From Rhabditophanes sp. KR3021 (lineage: Eukaryota; Nematoda; Chromadorea; Rhabditida; Alloionematidae), in assembly GCA_963281155.1 (NCBI GenBank), contig CAUJLY010000001.1:4030001-4094000 (forward strand): a stretch of DNA of 64,000 bases, read 5' to 3'. Of this stretch, positions 33,183 through 44,165 are shown piece by piece (position 1 is the first letter of the stretch; each line of letters begins with the position of its first letter). The translations under genes were made by a program, and so were the position numbers. Under the pieces are notes generated by a model. That model saw only the letters and a program-made list of their open reading frames with translations. It searched no databases and was not told where the DNA came from.

Positions 33183-33620
33183 ATGACGACGCTAGTCATA
33201 TATTTTTGCTTAATTGTATCCGTTAATAGTAAGTCGAAATTTTAGTTTATATCTTATTAACATTTCCTTGATTTGTTTACATGTGTTGGATTAGAGGAAT
33301 TATCAAATCAACATCGCTCACCGAATGCACATTTTCAATTACTAAATAAAGGAGATAGAAATGAAAATAAAGAAGGAAAGGATTTGCTGAAGAAGTGGTA
33401 TTCCGAGTATTCACCTAATAGTGAGGAAATGTCGGTGGCAGATAGACCGCCTGGACATGGACTGGGCGATGTTAACGTGGCAACAGGTGTTGGTGCAGGG
33501 TATGGAGTTGGAAGTGTATCATATCGTCAAGATTTTGGATTTGGAATGGGTCTTTCTGGAAGAAGCGGCGGACAGAGATATGGGTTTGGGAGTGACTTAA
33601 TGCCTCATTTAAACGGATGA
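33183..33620 (+). CDS. Small secreted Gly/Tyr-rich peptide precursor
   Basis: Exons 33183-33228 and 33295-33620, with a 66-bp phase-1 intron, encode 123 residues. Exon 1 is almost exactly a signal peptide (MTTLVIYFCLIVSVN). The mature part has a charged half with LLKKWYSEYSP and a C-terminal Gly-rich half (GVGAGYGVGSVSYRQDFGFG, then GMGLSGRSGGQRYGFG). Such composition occurs in nematode cuticle proteins and in antimicrobial-type Gly-rich peptides; I cannot decide between them. It converges on the collagen gene with 56 bp between stops. Confidence 0.6.
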
Positions 33621-33676
33621 ATGTAATAAAAGTGTGATTTGATGAAATTTATTTAAATTTGTAATAATGGTTTAAT

Positions 33677-34688
33677 TTAACGTCTAGTTCCATCTGGATA
33701 GAAAGAACCACCATCAATTGAACAGTATTTAGGGCAAATTCCATTATTTCCTTGACTTCCTGATTGCCCGCTGGGCCCTGGAGCACCAGCTGGTCCATCT
33801 TTGCCTTGTGGACCGTCGGGGCCTTGCAATCCTTTAACTCCAACTTGCCCATTGGATCCAGGTGGTCCGGGAGCTCCTTTAGCACCTGGTGGGCCTTGAA
33901 TTCCCATTTCACCGATTGGACCTGGATTTCCTGGAATCAATGGCTCATTTGTGGCTGGAGTTCCAGGTTGACCTTCTGGTCCTACAATTCCGGCATCTCC
34001 TCTGTCTCCGAGGGGGCCTTTGGGGCCTGGACTTCCTGGTAATCCATCCAAACCTCCATTTCCTGGTTGGCCTGGTGCTCCAATATCTCCTGGTAATCCA
34101 GCATCTCCGACTAATCCAGCTGGTCCTTGAGGGCAGGGAAGACAAGGTGGGATTGTAACTGGCTCACAAGGCATTTGTGGAGGAGATCCTGGTTTGCCGG
34201 GAAGTCCGTTGGCACCTGGTTTCCCGTTTCTGCCATTGGCACCTTGCTTTCCCTTGAGTCCAGGCGCTCCTGGCTTGCAGCATGATTCGCATTTTAGTCC
34301 TGTTGGGGCAGTAGTGGTCTCCCCATACCCAGCCTGACGTTTAGAATGATTTGAGAAGGCAATTGGCATTTTCTTTAGTTCATTAACTTCTGCCCAAATG
34401 TCTTTTGCAGAGCCCTTAAAAAAGCACATCATAATTGATTAAAAAACAAACCAATAATTTCTCAAATGTATAGAAATGAATAAGTTTTCAAGATCATACG
34501 AATTAGGACATTTTATAATCACTTACCTTGCAAAGGACTACTTCGTCATTCATACTGTGTTTTACATGTTGAACATAACTGTAGATTAGTGGTAAAGTTA
34601 TGCAAACACTAAGGATAGACACTACTGAAAATGTAATTGCTGCATAGGAGACAAAGCGATATGCTTTCACTTTTTGATCAATGTCCAT
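33677..34688 (-). CDS. Cuticle collagen
   Basis: Exons 34688-34527 and 34414-33677, with a 112-bp phase-0 intron, give 299 residues, the usual size. The N-terminal block [20 protein letters not shown] is the nematode cuticle-collagen signature, containing a signal-anchor segment and an MNDEV box. A subtilisin-type processing site (HSKRQAG) follows. Short Gly-X-Y runs are separated by [24 protein letters not shown] and a non-repeat interruption, and the C-terminal cysteines are CPKYC. The start at 34688 is chosen because it matches the family; the open frame upstream begins with a non-ATG codon. It should be secreted by hypodermis, cross-linked through Cys/Tyr, and expressed around moults. Confidence 0.96.
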
Positions 34689-35107
34689 GGCAAAGAATGA
34701 GGGGATTGAAACAAATTGACTTGCTGACGACACAATTCCTTTATATATCCCATTTTAAAACCAGTCCTCTTTCAATTTAGTAGGATGATGGAAAAGGTCG
34801 TCCCAAAATAAAATTTCTCAGACATTAGTAAATCTACTTAATGGTTATCAATTAATCTGAGTAACCGTTAAAAAGCTGGTTAATCCAAAGATGGTAAAGA
34901 TAAAATAACTTTAATACCTTTAATGAGGTCGTTTTTTCGATTCAAAATAAGATTATATCCTTAAAAAAGCAACAAACGAAATTCCGTAAATAACTTTTAT
35001 TAACTAAACAAAAAAGTGCATAGCAATAACATATTCCAATTAATATCTCTTTTACTGAATCATGTAATTAATATGTCTAATTTATTCATTTGTTTGCCAA
35101 TATGTAT
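34689..35107. other. Collagen upstream region
   Basis: About 420 bp between the collagen start and the 3' end of the next minus-strand gene. It probably holds the collagen promoter. No other feature seen. Confidence 0.45.
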
Positions 35108-35806
35108 TCAATTGACTGTACATCTGATATTTGGACAATCATATGCAAATCCCACTCTGATGTCTTCGCATACAGCCCAAGCAACTTGATTGTTAATTGG
35201 TGTGAAAATGGCTTTGTAACATTTTGTGAAGGTATCTGCACTTGCGCAATATGAATTTGGATTGTTTTGCAATGAAGTTTGGAATGCGGTTATACAGGCT
35301 TGTCCAGCAGCTCCATTGCCCTTAGTAACGATGGTAGCGAAATTGCTTGGGTCGGAAAGAATTTCAAAACCAGAGTTACATACAAAATCAAGATGGTAAA
35401 AAGTCTCTGTATAGTACAAAACATTCTTATAGTCAGCGTTTGGTCTATTCATCAAGCTAAATCTGTTGATGCAGGAGTTAAAAGCAGTTCCAAGGCATTG
35501 AGAAATTTGGGTTCTGGCGGCACAGACTTTAAGGAAAGTATGGACAGATCCATCCAATAAGTTGTGAATCAATTGCTCAAGTTGTTGTCCATTTCTCCAG
35601 GTCAAAGTAGGGTCGAATCCTAAACTAGTGTCAAACACAGACTGACAATGGTTAAATTGGAGATCGGCACAATTGCCGGCGGCCTTTCCAGGTGGAAAGT
35701 AAAGTTTCAGCAAATTTTCATCAATACCTTCAATGACCTTACTAGCTAAAGACTGGGTAGAAGCGGCAACGCCAACCAATGACAATAAAATAAAGAAACC
35801 TCTCAT
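35108..35806 (-). CDS. Nematode secreted Cys-rich protein
   Basis: A single exon of 232 residues with a signal peptide (MRGFFILLSLVGVAAS). About ten cysteines occur in a pattern including CADLQFNHC, FLKVCAARTQISQCLGTAF, NSCINRF, YHLDFVCNSGFE, YCASADTFTKCYKAIF and CEDIRVGFAYDCPNIRC. This resembles a nematode-restricted family of small secreted proteins of unknown function. It has no membrane segment or GPI signal, so it is probably extracellular. Confidence 0.8.
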   Translation of the reverse strand: MRGFFILLSLVGVAASTQSLASKVIEGIDENLLKLYFPPGKAAGNCADLQFNHCQSVFDTSLGFDPTLTWRNGQQLEQLIHNLLDGSVHTFLKVCAARTQISQCLGTAFNSCINRFSLMNRPNADYKNVLYYTETFYHLDFVCNSGFEILSDPSNFATIVTKGNGAAGQACITAFQTSLQNNPNSYCASADTFTKCYKAIFTPINNQVAWAVCEDIRVGFAYDCPNIRCTVN

Positions 35807-36051
35807 TTTAATACCAATAACGTAATAAGATTCTATTTTACATCCAATTAATTACCTATACTTATAATTATTTATTGCTTGATAAGATAATTGATGATAA
35901 GCAATTAAACACTCTTAGTTTTCAACTCTTTATCATATAAAATCCAGCCATCCGTCGATGTACTAGAGAGGACCTTATTAAATTATACATACTAGTGCGT
36001 TATTTATTCAATGACATTTTTCAATTAATTAGGGAATGAAGATTCAAATTT

Positions 36052-36986
36052 ATGAGATTATATCAAAGACTGCTATCATTAAATTGTTGTCATTTAATGT
36101 CTCTATCATCTCATAAAAGTGACACCCAATTGATGGTGGAATCATGTTTAGTCCAACCGTCCAAATCTTCTCAAAAAAATGAAACTCAACTAGTCGCGGA
36201 ACCGAATTCATCTCAAAATCAACTCGTAAAAAGAAACCCAATTCGGAAAGAGTACTGAAAAAGCGACCATTTCCACGTCACTGGTCTAAATTGGAGCTAT
36301 TAAAAATCATTTGATACTACATCTTTTTAATTGGTAGTTATTGTTTAGTAACCGTGGGCATATTTAAAATATGTGTTGACGTAATTGGACCAATAAATGA
36401 AAATGATGTACTTTCCAATATGTTGGCCACCAATTCAACCATTATTTTGCCCACACCAAATCTTTATAACAAAACTACAAAGGTGCACTTTATCAATTTT
36501 AAATTGAGCGATTCCTCGTCATACGCTCCTACACCCAACAGATCGAATCTTTTTTAAAGAATTATGAGACCAATGAAAATGGACGAGTGTGTTGATGATG
36601 AGTCTAATTCAGGATCATCAAATGAATACTGTTTGTTTGATATGGACCAGATTGCTGATGAATGTAAAAGTCAATCCTTTGGTTGTAAATACGGAGAACC
36701 TTGCTTTTACGTGTCATTTAATAATAATCTGGGATGGATACCGAATTCTACAACTGACACTTTTGCTGAAATCAAGTGTAATGTTACTAACAATTCGAAT
36801 GTCTCATTGAAGATGGCTCCTGGAAGTGGTATTTCAACGAAACACTTTCCTTATCTCAATATTGCTCACTTTGATAGAGGATTTGCATCCGTTCAGATCA
36901 AGGGACTACTTAAAGACTCACTCACATTTACTGAGTGCGCCCATAATGATGTCAATGTAATTCAAATTGACGTGTTAATGACTTAA
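36052..36986 (+). pseudogene. Na+/K+-ATPase beta-subunit-like gene, broken
   Basis: Three frames together make one beta-subunit-like protein. In order there is a polar cytoplasmic N-terminus with RHWSKLELLKII, a transmembrane segment YYIFLIGSYCLVTVGIF, an ectodomain with SYAPTP and FLKNYETNENG, CKYGEPCFYVSFNNNLGWIP, KHFPYLNIAHF and IKGLLKDSLTFTECAHND. The order matches FxxY, CxxGxPC, FPYY and ECxAYG of the family. Damage: a frameshift near 36204-36222, TGA at 36312-36314 at the membrane border (probably a former TGG), and two compensating shifts near 36545 and 36585. No spliceable introns explain these. Either it is a recent pseudogene or this stretch has many sequence errors. Confidence 0.55.
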
Positions 36987-37208
36987 TATAATTTAAAGTG
37001 AAGTTAATAAAAAATTAATCCAAATTATTGAATAAATTGTATAAAGTATTTATTCAAGAATATCACCAACATTTTTGAAATAAAATGACGATTTATTACA
37101 TTCTGAATTGATAAACTTTTGAAATGATCAAATGAACAATTATTACATTTTGAAATTAGTAAATTGAACAAATATTACATTTTGAAATCATTAAATTTTT
37201 GTGGAAAT

Positions 37209-38324
37209 CTATGCAACAGGTGTGGCTTTAAATCTGATAGATCCAGTATCAGTTCTGTCGCAATTATATTTCATCCCATCAAAAACTACCTCTTTGTTCA
37301 ACAAAATGTGTTTTCCTTCTTTTGTAACACATCCAGTGACTTCAGTCACTCCTGGCGATACGCATTTTCTCTGGAAAATCTCATTTTCAATCCAGACTTC
37401 ACCGACGTTTCTTGTTTTTTCCTGATCATCGACACAAGAAACAATTACGTTATTTCCATCAGATGGTGCAATTTGAGGGCTAACTTCATTTGCAGCATTT
37501 CCTGCATTACAAAAATAAATTAAAGTCATATCAAAAATTAAATTATATTAAAAGTATCTTTAAGGCTTTTTGACATTTAGCTTTAAGGTAAAATCTATCG
37601 TGCATTAATCAAACTGTCTTATTTTCATGAACATGACAATTGGTATTATCTGCTAAGGTCAAAAGAATATTAGCTGATTTTTTAACAATGGGCTTTTGGA
37701 AGTCATGCAATTTTGAAAGATTTTGTAATTTTAATACCTGCATTACTACTTCTTGTTACTGGAAGATTGGCTCTCTGGCTTCTCATAACAACTGTTCCGT
37801 TTGCAAATTGAGTACACTCCACAGTATTTCCCTCAATAACTTTAGTGTCATTGACTCCTATCTTCCCTCCGACTGGGTGCACACACGAGACCAATTTTTG
37901 ACTGCCACCTGGCATGCATTCCAGTTCGAATGTCTTGGAAATCCATCTGTCTCCAGCACTAAAGCCACCTTCACATTTTACATTTGCATTTATGCCTTGC
38001 TTGAGTGTAACTAATCCTTGATTGTTTAAGGAGCAATTCCACTCATCATTGCCATCTTCCAAAGTTCCATTAATTGAGATTTTCTTTTGGTCAGGCGTCA
38101 AGCACCCTGTTACTTCAGTCTTCCATGAACCGTCAGTTGAAATAGTGCATTTCATGACAAAAGCATTCTTCTCAAACTAAAATTAAGTAAACTAAAATTA
38201 TAAATCATTCAATCGCTAAACGAACCCATTCTTCCCCATTACTATATGTATTTCCGCGGTGCTTGCAACCATAAACTGATGAAAGTGCCACAAAAGCGAG
38301 AACAAATCTAGTGAAAGGCAGCAT
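37209..38324 (-). CDS. Secreted protein with MIG-18-like fibronectin type I modules
   Basis: Exons 38324-38226, 38176-37738 and 37501-37209, with introns of 49 and 236 bp, give 276 residues. There is a signal peptide (MLPFTRFVLAFVALSSVYG) and four related Cys-modules. The repeated pattern is C...G..W......C..DGSW...V.GCL......I..NG....G...W.C...: for example GSWKTEVTGCLTPDQKKISI followed by WNCSLNNQGLVTL, CEGGFSAGDRWISKTFELEC, and in exon 3 VWIENEIFQRKC with VTGCVTKEGKHI and YNCDRTDTGSIRF. This is the nematode 'abnormal cell migration protein 18-like FN1' type, linked in C. elegans MIG-6/MIG-18 work to basement membrane and cell migration. The donor of intron 1 (GTTCG) is weak but phase and module logic support it. 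Confidence 0.8.
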
Positions 38325-38669
38325 TCTCAACTTTAAAATAACAAAATAATGTATTCACAGCTCACGTAAATATGCCTTATCATTTACTCAATTTCATCAA
38401 CAATTACCTCATTTGTTTTAGTGTTATTATCCAATGTTTTTGAAGATCGTTAAACAATATTTTCAATACAACGAGGTATTTATTTCTAATACATCACAAA
38501 TTGCTATTTGTTTCAATAGAATTAACCTTAATTAATCATCATCATTGGTGAGGTAAAAAATGTCTCTTATTAAACAAAAGTAAGTATGAATAGTAAACAA
38601 ATAGAAAAATTGTAGTATCAAATTTATAAAAAGAGATAGTAAAACAAGTAATAAATAAGTATAACGCGT
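38325..38669. other. Intergenic
   Basis: About 345 bp between the FN1-module gene start and the 3' end of the bZIP gene. Nothing seen. Confidence 0.5.
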
Positions 38670-39694
38670 TTAACTTCCTCCACATATACTCAGATTGAGA
38701 GGTAGAATTTGCTGAGAATTGGTAATTAGTAACAGCTTTGTCTGTTTTACTTCGTTTTTAATACTTTCAAGTTCAATTCTTAGTTTCATATTTTCCTGTT
38801 CTAGCAAAGTGGCTTTTAAGGAAATTTCGTCTTCCTAAAAATATTTAAATAAATTGAAATTGAAATGAGTATTAAAAAAATCAAATAAGTATTAACAAAA
38901 GTTAAATCAGTATTAAAAAGTCAAATAAGTATGACAAAAGTTAAATCAGTATTGAAAGAATTAAACACGAATTAACAAACATTGAATGAGTATTAGTAAA
39001 AATTAAATCAGTATGTATTTATTAATTACCTTCTTTTTCCTTGAAGTCTCTACTACGTTTGGCAGAATCATTGTTTCTTTTTCTCCTTTCCCAATAAGCT
39101 CCATCTCGAAGAACCATTTCTCTCTTCCCTAACTTTTCATCATTTTTTTTTTCTGTTTCTGATTCGGTTAAGGGGGAATCTTCTTTTTGTTGCCCTCTGA
39201 TTATAGTTTTCTTTTGACTAAAGGATGAGCGCCTTGATGTAGAAGATGAATATCCTTCAGATGTATCACTATCCCCATTGATCAAGACAGTTGTTTCAAT
39301 AATATTGCTTACATCTAATCTATTACACGTTGGCAAAAAAATGGGCTCCTTTTGATTGATGAAAGTTGGCTGGGCCAGCGAAGTACTTATTATTGGATTA
39401 AGTCCGAAGTTTGAGTTAAAGGTGTCATTTGAAAAGGACATTGAATTGGAGGAAGCTTGTTGGTGTGATTGCAAAGTTAATAAATTGTATAAGGATGCTG
39501 TGACAGAATTGTGTGATTGAAAGGCATACGGAGAGTTGAGATAATCATGATGAGGATAAATCACCTAGAAACATTAATATATTAAGTAATAATAAATTGA
39601 CTATGATTCAAAAATAAAAAGTGTTTCAACATACATTAGTTAGTTTATTTGGTAAATTAGTGGAATCAGTTGAAGATAGAGATGTTGTTGCCAT
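38670..39694 (-). CDS. PAR-type bZIP transcription factor (CES-2/ATF-2/HLF-like)
   Basis: Exons 39694-39635, 39564-39030 and 38830-38670 join to 251 residues. The basic region RKRNNDSAKRSRDFKEKE in exon 2 runs across intron 2 into the zipper DEISLKATLLEQENMKLRIE. The NxxSAxRSR basic motif and LLEQEN block match PAR bZIPs. The acceptor used is the AG at 38831-38832, six bases past a TTTTTAG, because only it gives an uninterrupted zipper with correct heptads. The N-terminus is Ser/Asn-rich. It should bind TTACGTAA-like sites as a dimer. The PAR domain proper is weak, as in the nematode members. Confidence 0.87.
38831..39029 (-). repeat. Repeat-rich bZIP intron 2
   Basis: This 199-bp intron is built of diverged copies of a ~20-40-bp unit with GTATTAAAAAAGTCAAATAA and AAAAGTTAAATCAGTATT. 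At least six copies of the (A)GTATTA core are visible. It is the longest intron of the gene. Confidence 0.7.
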
Positions 39695-41409
39695 TTGTGC
39701 AAAATACGATTATGAAGGGTATTATATAATATATTATGTGTTGATTGTTACGGCAAGTTTGACTTGAAAGGGTATTTCGGATTGAATAAATGAAAAGTAT
39801 TTTGAGGGGAGGATTACAAATAGATATGTACAATACATGGATAATATGTAATTATTTAAAAGGCTGTTTTCTAGGAATAGTGATGATGTACCGGTGCGTG
39901 GATGGCGCGGTCACAATTCCCTTTCGATTTTATGGATAATTCAGAAAAGTGTGTCTTTGATATCACTTTTGCTTTCCATCAAATTTACCGTCCATCATTA
40001 CATGAATAATCAATGTCAATAGGCCAATCCTATTTTATATCCCCATTCAAATATTTTTTCAGGATTACTTAAATCTGTATTATAGTTTTATTCATTTAAA
40101 TAGAAAATGCATTTTAATTTGTTGAAAATGTAAAACAATGCAATTTATTTATTTAAAAAGGAATGGTGGTGCATTAAGATGATAAACATCTTTAGGTGAC
40201 TCTTTGTATGATGTAATAACTTGAAAATCATTTAGGACACTACTTATATATTTTGAAGTACATACATGTATAATGTGCATATGAATTCTATGTAATACGA
40301 GCAGATTCTCTAAGTTTGTGAATAGTTTGTGTATGCGAAGATAATATAATTATTCATCAAATCTCTTTTTGTGAAATAGAAGGATATGTAAATGTATGAA
40401 ATTGCATTAATTAATATTAATAACATTGGTTATTTAAGAAACTTTTCACCGTTAGTTAAAGATACTTCCCATTGTTAATTTAAGAAACTTTTCACCGTTA
40501 GTTAAAGATACTTCTCACTGTTAATTTAAGAAACTTTTCACTATTAGTTAAATATACTTCTCATTGTTGATTAAAGAAACTTTACAACTGTTATCCGAAA
40601 TAGTAATATCCGTGCCACTTTACAAAATAATGGTGTATAAGCTTAAACAATAGAACATTCATTTAACGTTGAAAATAATGACAAGTACATCGACTTAATA
40701 AAGAGAGAAAATGACAAATGAGGAAGTTCAGATAAAGTAGTTATTGTGCAATGCTATAGTTAATAATACATTCGTATAACGCTTATTTTAGACAATTTTC
40801 TGTCCATTGATGGAATATTCTCCGATAGAACATAAATTTGAAGTCTGTTATTATAAAATGCATTATTTTATTATTGAATGTGCTTACAAATGGCGTAAGA
40901 GCGTTCGGAAGTTTAACTTTAGTTAAAACCTTTGAAAAAGCAACCAGATTCCCGCTAAAACTGCCATCGAGATCTGGAAAATGGAAAGTTGCATTTACAC
41001 AAGGATTTGATGTTATGTTTCAGAGTAAAGTATCTCTATCGACATTTACAACATCATAATTACAACTAATTAAGCCCTTATTATCGGCTTTAATTTTAAA
41101 AATAGAGATTACTAGGACAATAATAATAATTTTAAACATTTAAGAAATGTAAATGTAGCTTAAAGAACTATGCTTTAATGCACAATCTTTTATTTCGTGA
41201 ATCATAACTTTTTTACTATTATGGGAACAAAAGATACCTATTTAGATATCCTAATACTGCTCATAAATAGTTTGATACGTGTGTATTGACGTTTAGAGAA
41301 TCACATAATATTTGGTACATTGATAAAGTTTGATGTCGTATCATTGATGGGTATACCAATAAGTGTCTATAGTCATACAGATCAATCAATTATATTTGTT
41401 TTATTCGTC
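39695..41409. other. Intergenic region with minisatellite
   Basis: About 1.7 kb between divergent bZIP and ribokinase genes. It contains the 46-bp minisatellite at 40433. A short frame at 40838-41059 lacks an ATG and is not called. Confidence 0.5.
40433..40592. repeat. Minisatellite, 46-bp unit, ~3.5 copies
   Basis: Copies start at 40433, 40479, 40525 and about 40571. The unit begins TTTAAGAAACTTTTCACCGT and continues TAGTTAAAGATACTTCTCA. Copies 1 and 2 are nearly identical and the last is truncated. Confidence 0.9.
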
Positions 41410-42412
41410 ATGAAAAGCATATTAGTATTCGGATCCATCGTTCAAGATTTGATAAGGTAAGCACATAATGTAAAAAAGGAATTACTTATTCTTAATAGTT
41501 ATTGTGATGACTTTCCGCGCCCCGGAGAATCTGTTAGAGGAAATTCATTTAGTATGGGAAATGGAGGCAAGGGCGCTAATCAAGCCGTTCAAATTGCTAA
41601 ACTAGGAGGAACTGTAAAGATGGTAGCTTCAGTAGGGAATGATACCTTTGGGCATCTCAATAAAGAAATCCTTCAAAAAGAAAATGTGGATGTTTCAGAT
41701 ATCTTCACTACTGCTCAGAGTACTGGAACTGCTAGTATTTACGTTGATAATAAAGGCGAAAATTGCATTATTGTGACATTGGGTGCCAATTTATTGATGA
41801 ACAAAGAGAAAGCCAAGCAAATGGAAAAAGTGATTTCAGAGAGTAGCATAGTTATGATTCAAAATGAAATTGACCAGGAAGGGAATTTAGAAGTCTTGAA
41901 AATTGCCAAGAAGCACAACGGTATGTAATAATTTTTATTAACTTTTTTTAACATTTTTAGTGAGAACTTTTTACAATCCCGCTCCAGGGTTGCCCAATCT
42001 TTTAGATGACTATTTGAAGTTAAGTGATATTGTTGTTACTAATGAAAATGAGGCTGAATTCCTAATTGGACACTCGCTTAATACAGATGCTGACTTCATC
42101 GAAGCTGCTAAAACCCTTCTCAATAAAGTTAATGAAGTTGTTATTATCACAAGAGGTTCAAAATCAACTATTATTGCTACGAAAAAAGATAACCAAATCG
42201 AAACACAACTTCTTGCTATTGAGGAAGTAAAGGCTGTTGATACAACTGGTGCCGGGGATAGTTTTTGTGGGGCACTCGTGTATGCAATTATGAATAAAAA
42301 TTATTCAATCATTGACGGTGTAAAATTCGGATCGAAAATAGCTGCACTGTCAGTTCAAAAAAAAGGAACACAATCATCATACCCTTGCACTTTAGATTTG
42401 AATGATGACTGA
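41410..42412 (+). CDS. rbks: Ribokinase (PfkB family)
   Basis: Exons 41410-41456, 41499-41920 and 41961-42412, with introns of 42 and 40 bp, give 306 residues. Both PfkB signatures are present: NGGKGANQAVQIAKLGG near the N-terminus and DTTGAGDSFCGALVYA with the catalytic Asp near the C-terminus. The ribokinase-specific VTNENEAEFLIG and TRGSKSTII are also there. It phosphorylates D-ribose to ribose-5-phosphate using ATP in the cytosol. The first Ly6-like gene begins 135 bp downstream on the same strand, so co-transcription is possible. Confidence 0.93.
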
Positions 42413-42547
42413 TAACTCTTGTAATATACACATGTGTATCATGAGTCTTCCTTAAATGACAAATCATATCATAAACGTCGTTTTCTCATTTAATATAAAA
42501 CTATTTATGATTCGAATTATATTTATTGAATTATACAAGAACACAAA

Positions 42548-43786
42548 ATGAAACTTTTATATTTTTATATTTGTTCAATACTTTTTATAACTAATGTATA
42601 TCAAATACATGCTGATATAACATGCCATCATGATGTTTCTGGTTTAGATGCTTATGGTATTCCAAGTGTGAGCAATCAATTTTACTATAGCACTAGTTCT
42701 AAGAATCCTTGTGTAAATTCGACAATTTATTTTAATAATCGACGGCAAGGAACATTTTCCGGTACAATAGAAATATTAAACATCATTTTGAAACAATTAG
42801 GATCAACTTCTACTATCGATAAATGGGTAAATTATTAATTAATAATATTTACCTAACCTCATTTTAGGATAACGCTTGTCCACAATCGTTTAATCTTCCT
42901 GCTCAACTTACTAATTTAAAAGTAGATATATGCTTTTGCAACACTGAGCTTTGTAACGGAATTATGTTACAGAAAATAACTTGTCAATTCGAACAAAAGA
43001 ATTTACCTTTTCTAGGTATCCCAGATTTTTACGGATTAAATAAGACTTGTTCATATTATGATTATTGCTTGAATATGGAAGGAGTTTTTAAAAATACAAA
43101 AGTTAAATATTTAGGTTGTAAAAGTAATTTTGATATATATTCTTTCAATTGCAAAATATCTAATTTTGACGTTAAAAATGTAAATATTTCAAGTAAATTT
43201 CCGCAATATCATAATTAAATCATCTTTATTCTTTTAGACTGATCAATGGCAAAAGAATGTGGAAATAGACTGCGGTAAGAAAGGTGTTGCAAGTGTACAG
43301 GCAAAGAGTTGTCAAACTGACTATTGCAATTATGAAAAAACAAAAACTATATCATGTCTAAGCCAAAAGGTTAACACAGAGAGTTTAGGCTATAAATCAT
43401 ATAAGGGATACATAACTTCATGCCAATTTAATGCTCCGTGTGTAAATATTACGGGAAATTATTTAAATAATCAATTTGAAATGTCAGGATGCCAATCTTC
43501 GTACTTTGGAATAAAACTTGCGGATTCATTTTCATATCCAGTAACTTTCATACATTAAAACTTAAATGATTTATTTTTATAGGATGATACTTGTGCAACT
43601 CAGCAAATTACATTTGATAGTCAGGTTTCAGTTCGTACTAATATATGTAGTTGTTCATCAGATTATTGTTCTGGTGGAGAACAGCTCACAACAACTACTA
43701 TTTCGACAACAACCAAACCATCAACCAAAGCAAATCCCCTCCAATTTTTGAATATTTTGCCAATCATATATTTAATTTTAAATTAA
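42548..43786 (+). CDS. Three-module Ly6/three-finger-like protein, probably GPI-anchored
   Basis: Exons 42548-42826, 42868-43179, 43238-43540 and 43583-43786 (introns 41-58 bp, all phase 0) encode 365 residues. It has a signal peptide (MKLLYFYICSILFITNVYQI). Each of three Cys-rich modules starts with C and a Gly-aromatic region (CHHDVSGLDAYGIP, CQFEQKNLPFLGIPDFYG, CLSQKVNTESLGYKSYKG) and ends with a Ly6-like tail (CFCNTELCN, CQTDYCN, CSCSSDYCS). A Thr-rich stalk and a hydrophobic C-terminus fit GPI anchoring. Each intron falls inside a module at the same place. It belongs to the cluster with the genes at 45318, 47419 and 48081. Function unknown. Confidence 0.75.
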
Positions 43787-44165
43787 TAATAAATAAAACG
43801 TAACTATTTCGTACATTAAATTGTTCTAAAAATATCTTTCAAAATAAGACAAATTTTATTTGCACAGATGGTAATTCTTAAGATATTTTTAATTTTAAAT
43901 TACTTAAACATATGCATTTATTTATAATTTATTCTAGGAAATCCCGTATCCAGGCTAAACTTCGCCTGTAATATAGGTATATTTAAGTACATATCTTTAC
44001 ATCATCATTATAGTAAGTAAACTACCATTAAGTGGGTGAACAGTCTTTATAAAGTCATAAACCCATTATTTTAATTAGACTTTTTTTAAGAACCAACTGT
44101 TATTCAATTTAATTTAATTATTTTCTGGTAATTCCACATGGAGTATGCATTTTTATTATTAAGAA

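Noticed and set aside
33889..34158. Long plus-strand frames opposite the collagen
   Set aside because: They are shadows of the Gly-X-Y repeat on the complementary strand.
40838..41059. Frame with a signal-like start and GKWKVAFTQGFDVMF
   Set aside because: It starts with TTG, an in-frame TAG lies just upstream and no exon partner was found. It could be a gene fragment but is not supported.
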